The position numbers and the translations under genes are program-made. The notes beneath the pieces were generated by a model. That model searched no databases, had not been told where the DNA came from, and saw only the letters and a list, made by a program, of their open reading frames with translations. DNA of 64,000 bases from Pseudodesulfovibrio sp. zrk46 (GTDB lineage: Bacteria > Desulfobacterota > Desulfovibrionia > Desulfovibrionales > Desulfovibrionaceae), in NCBI RefSeq assembly GCF_012516435.1, contig NZ_CP051216.1, positions 2,312,001 through 2,376,000 on the forward strand, given 5' to 3'. Of the stretch, positions 7,664 to 15,886 are shown piece by piece; the stretch's first letter is position 1, and every line of letters starts with the position of its first letter.

Positions 7664-8536
7664 TTACTCCTGTCGTGTTTTGGGGTCGGTGACGGTGCGC
7701 AGGGTGTTGCCCATCACGTCGAAGAGCTTGACCGTAACGAGCAGGGAAACACCGGGCAGGATTGCCAGCCACCAGTATCCGGTCGAGAGATGGCGCATGG
7801 ATTCGGCCAGCAGGATGCCGATTGACGGGGTGTGCGGAGAGAGTCCGAACCCGAGGAAGGTCAATCCGGCCGCGTGCAGAATGGCGTGCGGGAAGAGCAG
7901 GATGAGGCCGATGGTGAACTGGGGGATGATGTGCGGCAGCATGTGCTTTCGCGCGATCCACCAGGAGGAACGCCCCAGCTTGCGGGACATTTGTACGTAC
8001 TCCGCATGCTTCAGTTGCAAAACTTCAGCGCGGATGATGCGCGCCAACCGGGTCCAGTGGGAGACGGCCACCGCAATGATGACGCCGGTTGCGCCACCAC
8101 CGCATGCGAACGACACCAGTATGAGCAGCACCAGGTGCGGAGTTGCCATGACAAGGTCGATGAGGGTGGATACCACGGCATCGGTTTTTGGTCCCATGGT
8201 GGCGGAAAGCGTACCGAGTACAACGGAAACGATGGAGCTGATGGTTGCCGCCAGCAGGCCGATGGTCAGACTGCGGCAGAGCCCCGTGACCGTTCGCACG
8301 AGCATGTCACGGCCCAGCCAATCCGTACCGAACGGGTAGGCGAGAGATGGGGCCAGTTTCTTGTTCATGAAGTCTACACTCAGCCCGGAGTCACCCATCA
8401 TGAAAGCTGCGGTGATGAGGACGGAGAAATAGATCAGGCACAGACCGAGCTTCCAAAGAACCCGTCCCCGTCCATCGAGGAGGCGAAGCCTGTCCAGCAC
8501 GGCGTATGTTTGCATGGAGAGAGTTGCAGTGCTCAT
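7664..8536 (-). CDS. ABC transporter permease (DppC/NikC-like)
   Basis: A 290-residue inner-membrane permease with several hydrophobic segments. It has the family's PFGTDWLGRDM motif after the first membrane segment and the cytoplasmic EAA loop (EYVQMSRKLGRSSWWIARKHMLP) that docks on the ATPases. The stop lies two bases from the start of the downstream ATPase, and its start overlaps the other permease gene by four bases, showing tight translational coupling. Confidence 0.85.
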   Translation of the reverse strand: MSTATLSMQTYAVLDRLRLLDGRGRVLWKLGLCLIYFSVLITAAFMMGDSGLSVDFMNKKLAPSLAYPFGTDWLGRDMLVRTVTGLCRSLTIGLLAATISSIVSVVLGTLSATMGPKTDAVVSTLIDLVMATPHLVLLILVSFACGGGATGVIIAVAVSHWTRLARIIRAEVLQLKHAEYVQMSRKLGRSSWWIARKHMLPHIIPQFTIGLILLFPHAILHAAGLTFLGFGLSPHTPSIGILLAESMRHLSTGYWWLAILPGVSLLVTVKLFDVMGNTLRTVTDPKTRQE

Positions 8537-9528
8537 TTTGCTTCCTCCGCGCCGATACGAATCCTGGGATCAAGAACCCCGTAGAGCATGTCGGCGATGA
8601 AGTTGCCCAGAAAGACAAAGATGGCGCTGAAGAGGGTGATTCCAAGCAGCAGCGGCACATCTCCGCGAATGCCCGCTTCAACCGTGGCCTTCCCCAATCC
8701 GGGATATGAGAATACCTGCTCGGCCAGAACGGAGCCGCCAAAGAGCTCGCCAAGAGAGGCGAACTGCAGGGTGATGGCCGGGAGCGCCACGTTGCGCAGG
8801 GCATGACGCCATGCGACGCCCGCCCGGGTTTCTCCCTGGGCAAAGGCGAACAGCGCGTATTCGCTGTTCATGGCGTCGACCATCTTTTCTCTGGTGTGCA
8901 GGGCAATCTGGGCAATACCGATGACGGAGAGGGTGGCTGCCGGGAGAATGAGGTGGTGGATGCGCTCCCAGATGGTTGCATCAGCGGGCGAGATGCCCGT
9001 GGGGGTGGCGCAGCAGATCGGCGTTATCCCGAGATAGACGGAAAAGATGGCGAGCAAGACGAGGCCCATCCAGAAGGAGGGCGTCGAAGCAAGGGTATAC
9101 GCATACAGCCGAATTCCGCGGTCGAGCCAGGAGTCCCGCTTCATGCCCGCGAGCACGCCGAGCACGAAGCCCAGCACACCGGAGATGAGCCATGCCGAGG
9201 CCATGAGCCAGAGCGAAGTCACGAAGCGCTTGCCGATGACCGCTGATACGGGCTCATTGAAAATAATGGATGTGCCGAGATCGCCTTGAAGGACGTTGCC
9301 TGCCCAAATGAAAAATCGCTCAGGTGCCGGTTTGTCCAGCCCCCAGCGATCGATAATAAGCTGCTCCTGTGCCGTGCTGATCTGCATGCGGTCTATGCCG
9401 ATATACGCAGACACGGGATCGAGCGGGGAAAGGGAAACGAGAGTGAAGGCCAGCACTGAGACAAGGGACAGTATCAGTGCAAGGCGGCCAGCCTTGCCGA
9501 GGAAAAAAGAGGATGAAATTGCGCTCAT
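8533..9528 (-). CDS. ABC transporter permease (DppB/NikB-like)
   Basis: A 331-residue permease partnering the DppC-like subunit. The N-terminal membrane segment is followed by LSPLDPVSAYIG, corresponding to the PGDP region of DppB/NikB, and the EAA-like loop reads FAQGETRAGVAWRHALRN. I chose the start at 9528 (MSAISS) because AAGGA lies five bases upstream; an ATG at 9543 is also in frame. A strong hairpin separates this gene from the binding-protein gene. Confidence 0.85.
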   Translation of the reverse strand: MSAISSSFFLGKAGRLALILSLVSVLAFTLVSLSPLDPVSAYIGIDRMQISTAQEQLIIDRWGLDKPAPERFFIWAGNVLQGDLGTSIIFNEPVSAVIGKRFVTSLWLMASAWLISGVLGFVLGVLAGMKRDSWLDRGIRLYAYTLASTPSFWMGLVLLAIFSVYLGITPICCATPTGISPADATIWERIHHLILPAATLSVIGIAQIALHTREKMVDAMNSEYALFAFAQGETRAGVAWRHALRNVALPAITLQFASLGELFGGSVLAEQVFSYPGLGKATVEAGIRGDVPLLLGITLFSAIFVFLGNFIADMLYGVLDPRIRIGAEEAK

Positions 9529-9542
9529 GGCTTTCCTTTGCA

Positions 9543-9570
9543 TGGCGGCGTGACCGAAGCCACGCCGCCA
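9543..9570 (-). terminator. Intra-operon hairpin between binding protein and permease genes
   Basis: TGGCGGCGTG (9543-9552) and CACGCCGCCA (9561-9570) form a perfect 10-bp stem with an 8-base loop right after the binding-protein stop. Such hairpins usually protect the upstream message so that the periplasmic protein is made in excess over the permeases. There is no T-run. Confidence 0.5.
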
Positions 9571-9582
9571 TAGAGGAGGTGA

Positions 9583-11178
9583 TTAGTCGACCCATGTCCA
9601 TTTGTGAATGTTTGCAGTGATAGGCCATCCATGTCCATGCGGTTCAACTTGAGAGGTCCCCACGTCGAGATGGGTGCTGATGAAGTAGGTGTGGTCGAGG
9701 TTGACCAGCCATGCCCACGGTGCGTCACCTTTGGCGTTGGAGCCTGTGGTGCCGTCCCACTGGGCTTTCTTCCAGTAATCCAGAGATTCTTCGTAGCTGG
9801 CAGCGGTGATCGCCTTGTCGAGGTAGCTGTCTACCGTGGCGTTTTTGTAGTAGCCGGCGTTGTTGTATCCGTCGCCTGCATGGTGACTGCTGTAGAGGTG
9901 GTATACCTCGATGGGATCATGGCTGCCCCAGCCGAAGACGATGACGTCGGAATGCATGCGTTGCTTGATTTCGTCCCAGCTGCGCTTGCCTTCAACGTTC
10001 GCCTTGATGCCGATGCCCTTGAGCATGTCGGCGCAGGCCAATGCCAGGTACTGACGGATAGCGCGAGTGGCAGGGTAGATGATGGTGAATTCTGCTTTGA
10101 TGCCATCCTTTTCAAGGATGCCGTCGCCGTCAGTGTCCTTCCAGCCTGCATCGGCGAGGATTTTGCGTGCAGCTTTCGGGTCGGCGTCGTTGATCTTGTT
10201 GGCGGAGTTGTCCCAGGGCAGACCGTCGCAGGCTCCGTAAGCAGGGCGGCCAAAGTCTTCCAGAATGCCGGATACCAGCAGTTTTCTGTCTACTGCGACA
10301 TTAATGGCTTTGCGGATTGCCGGGTCGGCTGTGACATTGTTGCCGATAGGCGCACCCGTGTCGGTCTTCTTTCCATTGACCGGAATAGTCGGGAACATGA
10401 GGCCACGGTTGTCTACGCTTTTGACGGCATGCATCTTCATGCCGGGGATGGTTTGCACAGCCAGAGCCTGGGGGACGACGACGGCATCGACTTTGCCCGC
10501 TTTGGCCGCAGCAAACGAGGTGTCCTCATCAGTGAAGAGGAAAACCAGACGTTTAAAGTGAGGCTTGCTGTCGTAATAATACGGATTGATCTCTGCAATC
10601 ATCTGCTGGCCTTCGTTCCATTCTATCATCTTGTAGGGGCCGGAGCCGATGGGATTGCGGGCATAGCCCGGGCCATGGGTGGCCTTGGGGACGATGCCGA
10701 GGCTGATGAAGCGGTTGATGAAGGTCGTGTCACGTTCCTTCAATTTGAATTCGATTTCGAAATCGTCGATGGCCTTGGCTGAGCTCATTTGAATGAGGTC
10801 TACCTTGCCGCCTGCGTTGGCTGCCGTATTGAAAGTGTATGCAACATCTTTCGCGGTCAAAGCGGTGCCGTCGGAAAATTTGGCGTCCTTGCGGATTGTG
10901 ACGCGCCAAGTAAGCCCGTCCTCTGAAAGCGAGTAGTTAGTGGCAAGATCCTTGACGATATTCAGGTTCTCGTCACGCTTGAGCAGCGTACTCTGGAAGA
11001 GGGGGCTTCCGTACCGACCCCAACCCAGAGTCGGGTCATAGCCGTCAGCTGGTTCTCCCTTGATGGCGAGGGTGAGTGAGTCTTTGGCAAATGCAGGTGA
11101 GCACATGAGTATGGCAAGGCATATCGAGCAAGAGACAATGATTAAGCGACTTGAGAAGAGTCGGTTGAATGGTAACAT
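9583..11178 (-). CDS. ABC transporter substrate-binding protein, family 5 (peptide/nickel type)
   Basis: A 531-residue periplasmic protein with an N-terminal signal (hydrophobic LIIVSCSICLAILMC, cleavage near AFA-KD). The SBP family 5 pattern is clear: an N-terminal lobe (GEPADGYDPTLGWGRYG; DGLTWRVTIRKDAKFSDG) and a later lobe (AIRKAINVAVDRKLLV). Family 5 members bind peptides, nickel or metallophore complexes. The His-containing end (VEPHGHGWPITANIHKW) and paired His (YSSHHAGDG) hint at a metal or metal-chelate ligand, but this is inference. It is the first gene of the importer operon and probably its most abundant product. Confidence 0.8.
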   Translation of the reverse strand: MLPFNRLFSSRLIIVSCSICLAILMCSPAFAKDSLTLAIKGEPADGYDPTLGWGRYGSPLFQSTLLKRDENLNIVKDLATNYSLSEDGLTWRVTIRKDAKFSDGTALTAKDVAYTFNTAANAGGKVDLIQMSSAKAIDDFEIEFKLKERDTTFINRFISLGIVPKATHGPGYARNPIGSGPYKMIEWNEGQQMIAEINPYYYDSKPHFKRLVFLFTDEDTSFAAAKAGKVDAVVVPQALAVQTIPGMKMHAVKSVDNRGLMFPTIPVNGKKTDTGAPIGNNVTADPAIRKAINVAVDRKLLVSGILEDFGRPAYGACDGLPWDNSANKINDADPKAARKILADAGWKDTDGDGILEKDGIKAEFTIIYPATRAIRQYLALACADMLKGIGIKANVEGKRSWDEIKQRMHSDVIVFGWGSHDPIEVYHLYSSHHAGDGYNNAGYYKNATVDSYLDKAITAASYEESLDYWKKAQWDGTTGSNAKGDAPWAWLVNLDHTYFISTHLDVGTSQVEPHGHGWPITANIHKWTWVD

Positions 11179-11330
11179 TTAGCCCTCCGTAAATACGAAT
11201 ATTGATTTGATTTGCGTCGAGTAGCACTAATCTAAAAAAAGTGTCAACAATGAGGTACGAAATTATTAGTCGTATTCGTGAAGAGGTGCGCCTTGCTTGA
11301 ATCAAGCTGGGGCTTGGAAGAAAGATAAAA

Positions 11331-11364
11331 AACAAGGGTTCAGCTCTGGAGCTGAACCCTTGTT
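11331..11364 (-). terminator. Terminator of the exported-protein gene
   Basis: AACAAGGGTTCAGCTC (11331-11346) and GAGCTGAACCCTTGTT (11349-11364) form a perfect 16-bp stem. On the minus strand it is followed by TTTTATCTTTC. The core AAGGGTT-AGCT/AGCT-AACCCTT recurs in other terminators of the window (24873, 34028, 46941). Confidence 0.8.
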
Positions 11365-11392
11365 TGATTGCTAGTACTAAGCGTTTGTCGAT

Positions 11393-12184
11393 CTAGTTGA
11401 ACAGGTCGCTGATGGTGCCCCGGATCGCGTCTTTGAGCTCATCTTTGGTGGCCTGTTTGGCGTCCTGGCCGATCTCGGCGGCGTCATCATCCAGTCCCAT
11501 GTCGCTGCCTTCAGCCTGCTGGGGAGGCTGTTGCATGGTGACCTGCTGGGCGCCGGACGGTAACTCATAGTATGAAGACTTGAGGTTCTTTACCTTGAGA
11601 CTGGAAAGGCGCATGGAATCACCGTAGCGGAGGACCCCGCCGTAACCCATCTTCTGGGCCTCTTCCAGCGAGTCGTCGAAAGCTTTGCTCTGGTTGTTGT
11701 TCATCCGGGTGGCCACGGCAATCCATCCGTTGGTGAGTTTCTTGAGATTGGAATGGCTGCACAGGACGATTTCATCCCGGCTTACGACCTTGCCGTCTTC
11801 AAAGACTACGGCTTTGTATACGGACCCGCTGTATCCGGCTACTTTTTCCGTCTTGCCGGTCTTTTCGTAACGGACGTCGTATTCGGGGGCGCTGTCTCCG
11901 CCGCCGAACATGCTTGTGAAGCCGCCGCCCATGCTATTCATCTGGGCCATGTCCATGACATGCCATTTGCCTTCGTCATCGCGGTTGACCGAGTACACCT
12001 TGTCGTCTTTCAGCAGCATGTAGCTGGTGGGCGAAGTGTCCATTCGAACGTGATTGGAATCGCGGGTGCATAGGGTCATCATATTGCCGTCAGAATATTT
12101 GTAAGTGGCAATGATGTCGGACCCTGCCTGCGCACAGACAGGCATGACCAGTGTCATGCAAATGAAAAACAGAAATTTACGCAT
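11393..12184 (-). CDS. Exported protein of unknown function (possibly DUF4412-like)
   Basis: A 263-residue protein starting MRKFLFFICMTLVMPVCAQA, a clear signal peptide cleaved after AQA. The start at 12184 is fixed by AGGAGGAG just upstream. The mature part alternates short strands (ATYKYSDGNMMTLCTRD, MLLKDDKVYSVNRD) with a Gly/Met-rich linker (MNSMGGGFTSMFGGGD), then a Gln/Pro stretch and an acidic helical tail. The strand pattern recalls periplasmic DUF4412-type proteins, but I am not sure. It is a single-gene unit with its own terminator. Confidence 0.65.
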   Translation of the reverse strand: MRKFLFFICMTLVMPVCAQAGSDIIATYKYSDGNMMTLCTRDSNHVRMDTSPTSYMLLKDDKVYSVNRDDEGKWHVMDMAQMNSMGGGFTSMFGGGDSAPEYDVRYEKTGKTEKVAGYSGSVYKAVVFEDGKVVSRDEIVLCSHSNLKKLTNGWIAVATRMNNNQSKAFDDSLEEAQKMGYGGVLRYGDSMRLSSLKVKNLKSSYYELPSGAQQVTMQQPPQQAEGSDMGLDDDAAEIGQDAKQATKDELKDAIRGTISDLFN

Positions 12185-12458
12185 ATCTCCTCCTCTTGTA
12201 ATTCCCCAATAGAGTGACCACCCCTCATGGACCACACATTAATGTATGCTTAGTAGCATCGTCACAGATTCTTGTCACATTAAATGTAGGAATCCCTATA
12301 CTGCTCCTCAATAACAGTGTTTTTGTCTTTCCATTCCATGCTATCTCATTACTATGTATGGGGTGGTTCGCATGCTTCGGCAGCGATGGTATGGATTTCA
12401 ACCAAGATTGTTGCGCCTTCCTCGCACTGGCTGTAAATACGCATGAGGAGAATCGGCT

Positions 12459-13859
12459 ATGAGAAAAATGATCGTGATTACGCGCGATGGAAGTCGTTCG
12501 GAAGAGATAGGCGACCTGCTCGACCAGGATGAGCATATCCTGACTGAGACCAGCACCAGTGCATCGGAGATCGATGACGATCGAGAGATAGACACGCTCT
12601 TTGTTGACGTGGATGCCTTGCTCGCGAAGGACAAGTCAATTGCGAAAGCGCTGGAAGGGTTGTGGTCTCACTATCCCTCTGCTGCCATCGTTGTCATGGC
12701 CGACGAAGATAACACCGGGGCCGCGGTCGATGCGGTCAAGGCGGGCGCTTTCGACTATCTTACCCATCCTATTGAGAAGGAAGAGCTTGATCTCGTCGTC
12801 GAGAAGGTGCGCGAGTCCGATGTGCTTCAGTCGGAGCTGGACTATCTGCGCGGTCAATTCTGGAACGAAGATTCTCTTGAGTACGTGGACACTCGCAGCA
12901 AGGCCATGCGGGATGTCTTTTTAAAGATCAGGCAGGTGGCAGGTACTCGCACAACCGTGCTGCTTACCGGCGAGACCGGAACCGGAAAAAGCCTGATCGC
13001 CAAGCTGATCCATGCCCACAGTAACCGCAAGGACATGCCGTTCATCAGTGTCCACTGTGGCGCCATCCCCGATACGCTCGTAGAGAGCGAACTCTTCGGG
13101 CATGAAAAAGGGGCCTTCACCGGGGCTGTGCGCCGTAAGCTGGGCAAATTCGAGCTGGCCCATGGCGGCACCATTTTTCTGGATGAGATCGGCACTGTCA
13201 GTCAGTCGGTGCAGGTAAAACTCCTCAACGTCATTCAGGAGCGGGTAATCCAGCGAGTGGGCGGCGAAAACGACATTCCAGTCGATGTGCGAATCATTGC
13301 CGCTACCAATGAGGATATGAAGCAACTGTGCGAGGAAGGAAAATTCCGGCGCGATCTGTTTTACCGGCTCAACGTCTTTCCTGTGCGAATCCCCTCCCTG
13401 CGAGAACGGTTGGAAGACATCCCCAGACTGTCAGAAGGGTTTATCCGGCAGTTCAATGGTCTACTCAATACGGAAATCAAAGGTCTCCATCCTCAGGTCC
13501 TTGATACCCTGCTGGAATACGAGTGGCCCGGCAACGTCCGTGAACTGGAGAATGTCATCGAGCGCGCCTGCATTCTTGAAACCGAGGAAGTATTGCACGC
13601 CGAGAGTTTTCCCCCTGATCTTATGGACACCCAGGGAGAAGTGGTGACATCTCCGGTTAAGACAGACTTGCCACTCAAAGAAGCGCGCCAGATCACGGTG
13701 GATAAATTCGAGAAGCAATATCTCTCCAGCCTGCTTGAACAATGCAACGGTGTCATCAAAACCACTGCCGAGAAGGCCGGTGTGACCACCCGGCAGTTGA
13801 ATAAATTGATGAATCGTCATGGACTTCAGAGGTCTGATTTCAAAAAGCGGAATCTTTAG
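12459..13859 (+). CDS. Sigma-54-dependent response regulator with atypical receiver
   Basis: A 466-residue NtrC-class activator: receiver (about 1-120), AAA+ domain (about 145-370) and Fis-type helix-turn-helix (about 425-462, KTTAEKAGVTTRQLNKLMNRHG). The AAA+ part is complete, with Walker A GETGTGKS, the sigma-54 contact GAFTGA, Walker B GGTIFLDEIG and arginine finger region FRRDLFYRLN. The receiver is unusual: the N-terminal acidic pair is absent (MIVITRDG), and the conserved Lys is replaced by His103 (DYLTHPIE), though Asp50 remains. It may not be switched by ordinary phosphorylation. Immediately downstream lie two palindromes and a sigma-54 promoter leading into the eleven-gene operon, which is its obvious target. 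Confidence 0.85.
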   Translation: MRKMIVITRDGSRSEEIGDLLDQDEHILTETSTSASEIDDDREIDTLFVDVDALLAKDKSIAKALEGLWSHYPSAAIVVMADEDNTGAAVDAVKAGAFDYLTHPIEKEELDLVVEKVRESDVLQSELDYLRGQFWNEDSLEYVDTRSKAMRDVFLKIRQVAGTRTTVLLTGETGTGKSLIAKLIHAHSNRKDMPFISVHCGAIPDTLVESELFGHEKGAFTGAVRRKLGKFELAHGGTIFLDEIGTVSQSVQVKLLNVIQERVIQRVGGENDIPVDVRIIAATNEDMKQLCEEGKFRRDLFYRLNVFPVRIPSLRERLEDIPRLSEGFIRQFNGLLNTEIKGLHPQVLDTLLEYEWPGNVRELENVIERACILETEEVLHAESFPPDLMDTQGEVVTSPVKTDLPLKEARQITVDKFEKQYLSSLLEQCNGVIKTTAEKAGVTTRQLNKLMNRHGLQRSDFKKRNL

Positions 13860-13879
13860 TTCTCTTTGATGGCATAGTG

Positions 13880-14022
13880 AGAACTATAAGTTCTTATTGC
13901 GACTTAACTATTTAAATTTATATTGTATTATTGTGATTATACCATGTCCCCGTAATTCGAATTTGCAGGGTGTGGGTGCGGTTTAGTTCTTCGCTTGTAG
14001 TCATTTCGGAACTTTAAGTTCT
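13880..14022 (+). promoter_or_regulatory. Two upstream activator sites (AGAACT-N3-AGTTCT palindromes)
   Basis: AGAACTATAAGTTCT at 13880-13894 is a perfect palindrome with a 3-base spacer. GGAACTTTAAGTTCT at 14008-14022 keeps GAACT/AGTTC. They lie about 200 and 70 bases upstream of a sigma-54 promoter, the normal placing for enhancer sites, and directly behind the gene for an NtrC-class activator. The whole 13860-14127 interval is A+T-rich and non-coding. Confidence 0.65.
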
Positions 14023-14076
14023 TACTTCGTAAATCGAATTTTTTAAAAACACAGCAATATCAACCACCTGCGCTTC

Positions 14077-14092
14077 TGGCACGTCCTATGCT
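14077..14092 (+). promoter_or_regulatory. Sigma-54 promoter of the RimK/GNAT/Pot operon
   Basis: TGGCACG-TCCT-ATGCT matches the sigma-54 consensus TGGCACG-N4-TTGCW at all but one base, with the GG and GC elements at exactly the required spacing. Expected transcription start is near 14103. An 8-bp stem TCTCGATT/AATCGAGA (14100-14107/14114-14121) then lies at the very 5' end of the message, just before the first start codon at 14128. Confidence 0.75.
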
Positions 14093-14127
14093 AAACGCCT
14101 CTCGATTTTTATTAATCGAGAAGTGAC

Positions 14128-14400
14128 ATGAAGCAAACCACCGAACTCAATCAAAGCTACAGAGAAACCATTCGCGGAATGGTTGTCCCTGCCAATTGGA
14201 ATGACCGGTTTCAAGTAACCGGTGTTCTTGTTGCGTGCCATGACGAGAGAGAGGTCAAGGTGGAGAATCTGGAGAGCTTCCCGAATTTGCAGGCACTCGC
14301 TCAGCAAGAGGCTGTGTTTACAGGCCTCGTTCGTAAGCAGGACGGAATGGAGTTCATCTTTTTGGAGGACTTCACACTGGTCAGCAGGGAGAGCGAGTAA
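14128..14400 (+). CDS. Small protein of unknown function, first of three related proteins
   Basis: A 90-residue cytosolic protein. RGMVVPANWNDRFQVTGVLVACHDEREVKVEN followed by a variable helix and GLVRKQDGMEFIFLEDFTL suggests a small beta-barrel with a helix, OB-like. The same layout (GQLIPADWN, then a Glu-rich strand, then IRVKNYTLED-like end) is seen in the protein at 15503-15778, and a shorter version in the exported protein at 14400-14927, so the three look like paralogues. Start ATG at 14128 lies about 25 bases after the expected transcription start. The stop overlaps the next start. Function unknown. Confidence 0.6.
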   Translation: MKQTTELNQSYRETIRGMVVPANWNDRFQVTGVLVACHDEREVKVENLESFPNLQALAQQEAVFTGLVRKQDGMEFIFLEDFTLVSRESE

Positions 14401-14927
14401 TGAATAAAATGACTGCCACTGCTTCTGTTTTTTGGGTGGTGGTGTTTTTGATGACGTTTGCCTTGCATGCTCTCGCCGAGGAGGCTCAAGACGCTCCTGT
14501 GTACATCAGGGGGTTGGTGGTCAGTTCAGGCAATGAACTGCTTATCAATGATGGTGCGCAGGATTTTATCCTCCTCGGTGTGGAGCCCTTCGATTACGAA
14601 GGGAAGATTTGCGAAGCATTCGGCGTGATTGGTTCTTTGGATGAGATGCCGACCATTAAAGTAAGAACCATCACGATTATCGCCGATGAATATCCCGACG
14701 ATGACCTCGTTGGAATGAATGGGAGGATCGGCTCCTCCCAGTTCGACTCTGCGCTTGTTGACCATGCGAATGATTGCCTCTTCGGCTCTGTTGGCATCAC
14801 CATGCTTCACCTGAGCAGATTAAGCCTCCCTATATGGGAAGGGAGCGGCATGCGGAAGAGAGGAAGGTGCGACAGACAAACTACTGCATGCCGCTTCCAA
14901 CATTCATCAAAGCTCAGGACTATATGA
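14400..14927 (+). CDS. Exported small protein related to its neighbours
   Basis: A 175-residue protein with a signal peptide (MNKMTATASVFWVVVFLMTFALHALA, cleavage near ALA-EE). The mature N-terminal part (YIRGLVVSSGNELLINDGAQDFILLGVEP ... IKVRTITIIADE) has the strand pattern of the small proteins at 14128 and 15503, so it may be their periplasmic counterpart. The last 60 residues look less protein-like (many Arg, Ser), and a frameshift or a late readthrough of a shorter gene cannot be excluded. However, its TGA overlaps the ATG of the GNAT gene (ATGA), which argues that the full frame is used. Confidence 0.55.
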   Translation: MNKMTATASVFWVVVFLMTFALHALAEEAQDAPVYIRGLVVSSGNELLINDGAQDFILLGVEPFDYEGKICEAFGVIGSLDEMPTIKVRTITIIADEYPDDDLVGMNGRIGSSQFDSALVDHANDCLFGSVGITMLHLSRLSLPIWEGSGMRKRGRCDRQTTACRFQHSSKLRTI

Positions 14928-15490
14928 TGGAAACAACGACAAATGAGATTTTTGAGCAGCACGAGATTCAGGAAGTGCGAATTGTCGCCGGTATAACGGC
15001 TGACGATGTTGAGACTTTTTTGAATATGGCTGCTGCGAGTGGTTTGTTCTCTTCGGATGCCATGATGACTGCTGAGGATATGGCATGGGACAGCGCATAT
15101 GGGGATGGTAACGAGTCTCACTCGTTTCTCAAGGCGGTGATCAACGACTCCGGCAGTGAGAAGGCGATCGCATTCATCTGCTTTGGTCCCATCCCTTATT
15201 GGCCAGGTAACTATGAGATGTATGCCATTGTCGTGGAGCCGCAATTTCAGCGACTCGGAATCGGCACTGCCTTGGTCTCGGAAATGTTCCGGCAAACCAC
15301 TGTGGAAACGGGCAACCGCGTCTACCTCGAAACAGGGACGGAGAAGAAATTCGAAAATGCCCGCCGTTTTTATGAGGCTAACGATTTCATTCAGCAAAAT
15401 CGGTACATCAAGCAATTCACACCTAACGATGGAGGCGTTGTCTACTGCTACGACATCACCTCCGACACGATTGGTGAGCAACCCCAATAA
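14924..15490 (+). CDS. GNAT-family N-acetyltransferase
   Basis: A 188-residue GNAT protein starting at ATG 14924 (AGGA upstream, coupled to the previous stop). The acetyl-CoA-binding core is clear: MYAIVVEPQFQRLGIGTALVSEM contains motif A with R/QxxGxG/A (QRLGIG), followed by the strand and helix EKKFENARRFYEANDF. It should transfer an acetyl group to an amine. Given the RimK-like ligase and polyamine transporter in the same operon, candidate acceptors are glutamyl peptides, polyamines or amino acids. Substrate cannot be read from the sequence. Confidence 0.8.
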   Translation: MMETTTNEIFEQHEIQEVRIVAGITADDVETFLNMAAASGLFSSDAMMTAEDMAWDSAYGDGNESHSFLKAVINDSGSEKAIAFICFGPIPYWPGNYEMYAIVVEPQFQRLGIGTALVSEMFRQTTVETGNRVYLETGTEKKFENARRFYEANDFIQQNRYIKQFTPNDGGVVYCYDITSDTIGEQPQ

Positions 15491-15502
15491 CCCGGAGGAA
15501 CC

Positions 15503-15778
15503 ATGGCTTTGGACATCTACGAAGACTCTCTCTATGGACAGCTGATTCCCGCGGACTGGAATAAGGAGACTGTTTCCAGCCTAATCCTTCTTGTGGACGG
15601 GGAAGAAGAATTCACCATTGAAAACAACGAAGAAGGTGAAGAGCTTTTGGATTACATCGATAGATGGATCACGGCAGAAGGCATCATCACCGAAACCGAC
15701 GAAGAATTGCGTATCAAGGTGCGCAACTACACACTTGAAGACGAGATGGACTACGAGGGTGACGATGCCTGGCAATAG
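15503..15778 (+). CDS. Small acidic protein, paralogue of the 14128 product
   Basis: A 91-residue, strongly acidic protein preceded by a good ribosome binding site (GGAGG). GQLIPADWNKETVSSLILLVDGEEEFTIEN parallels RGMVVPANWNDRFQVTGVLVACHDEREVKVEN of the protein at 14128, and the C-terminal halves also align (ITETDEELRIKVRNYTLED against VRKQDGMEFIFLEDFTL). Probably a small OB-like or beta-barrel domain. Having two copies in one operon flanking the GNAT gene suggests a structural or regulatory partner of the enzymes. Function unknown. Confidence 0.65.
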   Translation: MALDIYEDSLYGQLIPADWNKETVSSLILLVDGEEEFTIENNEEGEELLDYIDRWITAEGIITETDEELRIKVRNYTLEDEMDYEGDDAWQ

Positions 15779-15886
15779 CCTTGGTCGTAAACAGACTTTT
15801 TATCAGGGTTGTCCCAACAGGACGTCCTTTATTCCTTGCGTCGATTCCATGCGCAATTCTTTGGACACGACGTAAGGAGCCGACCA

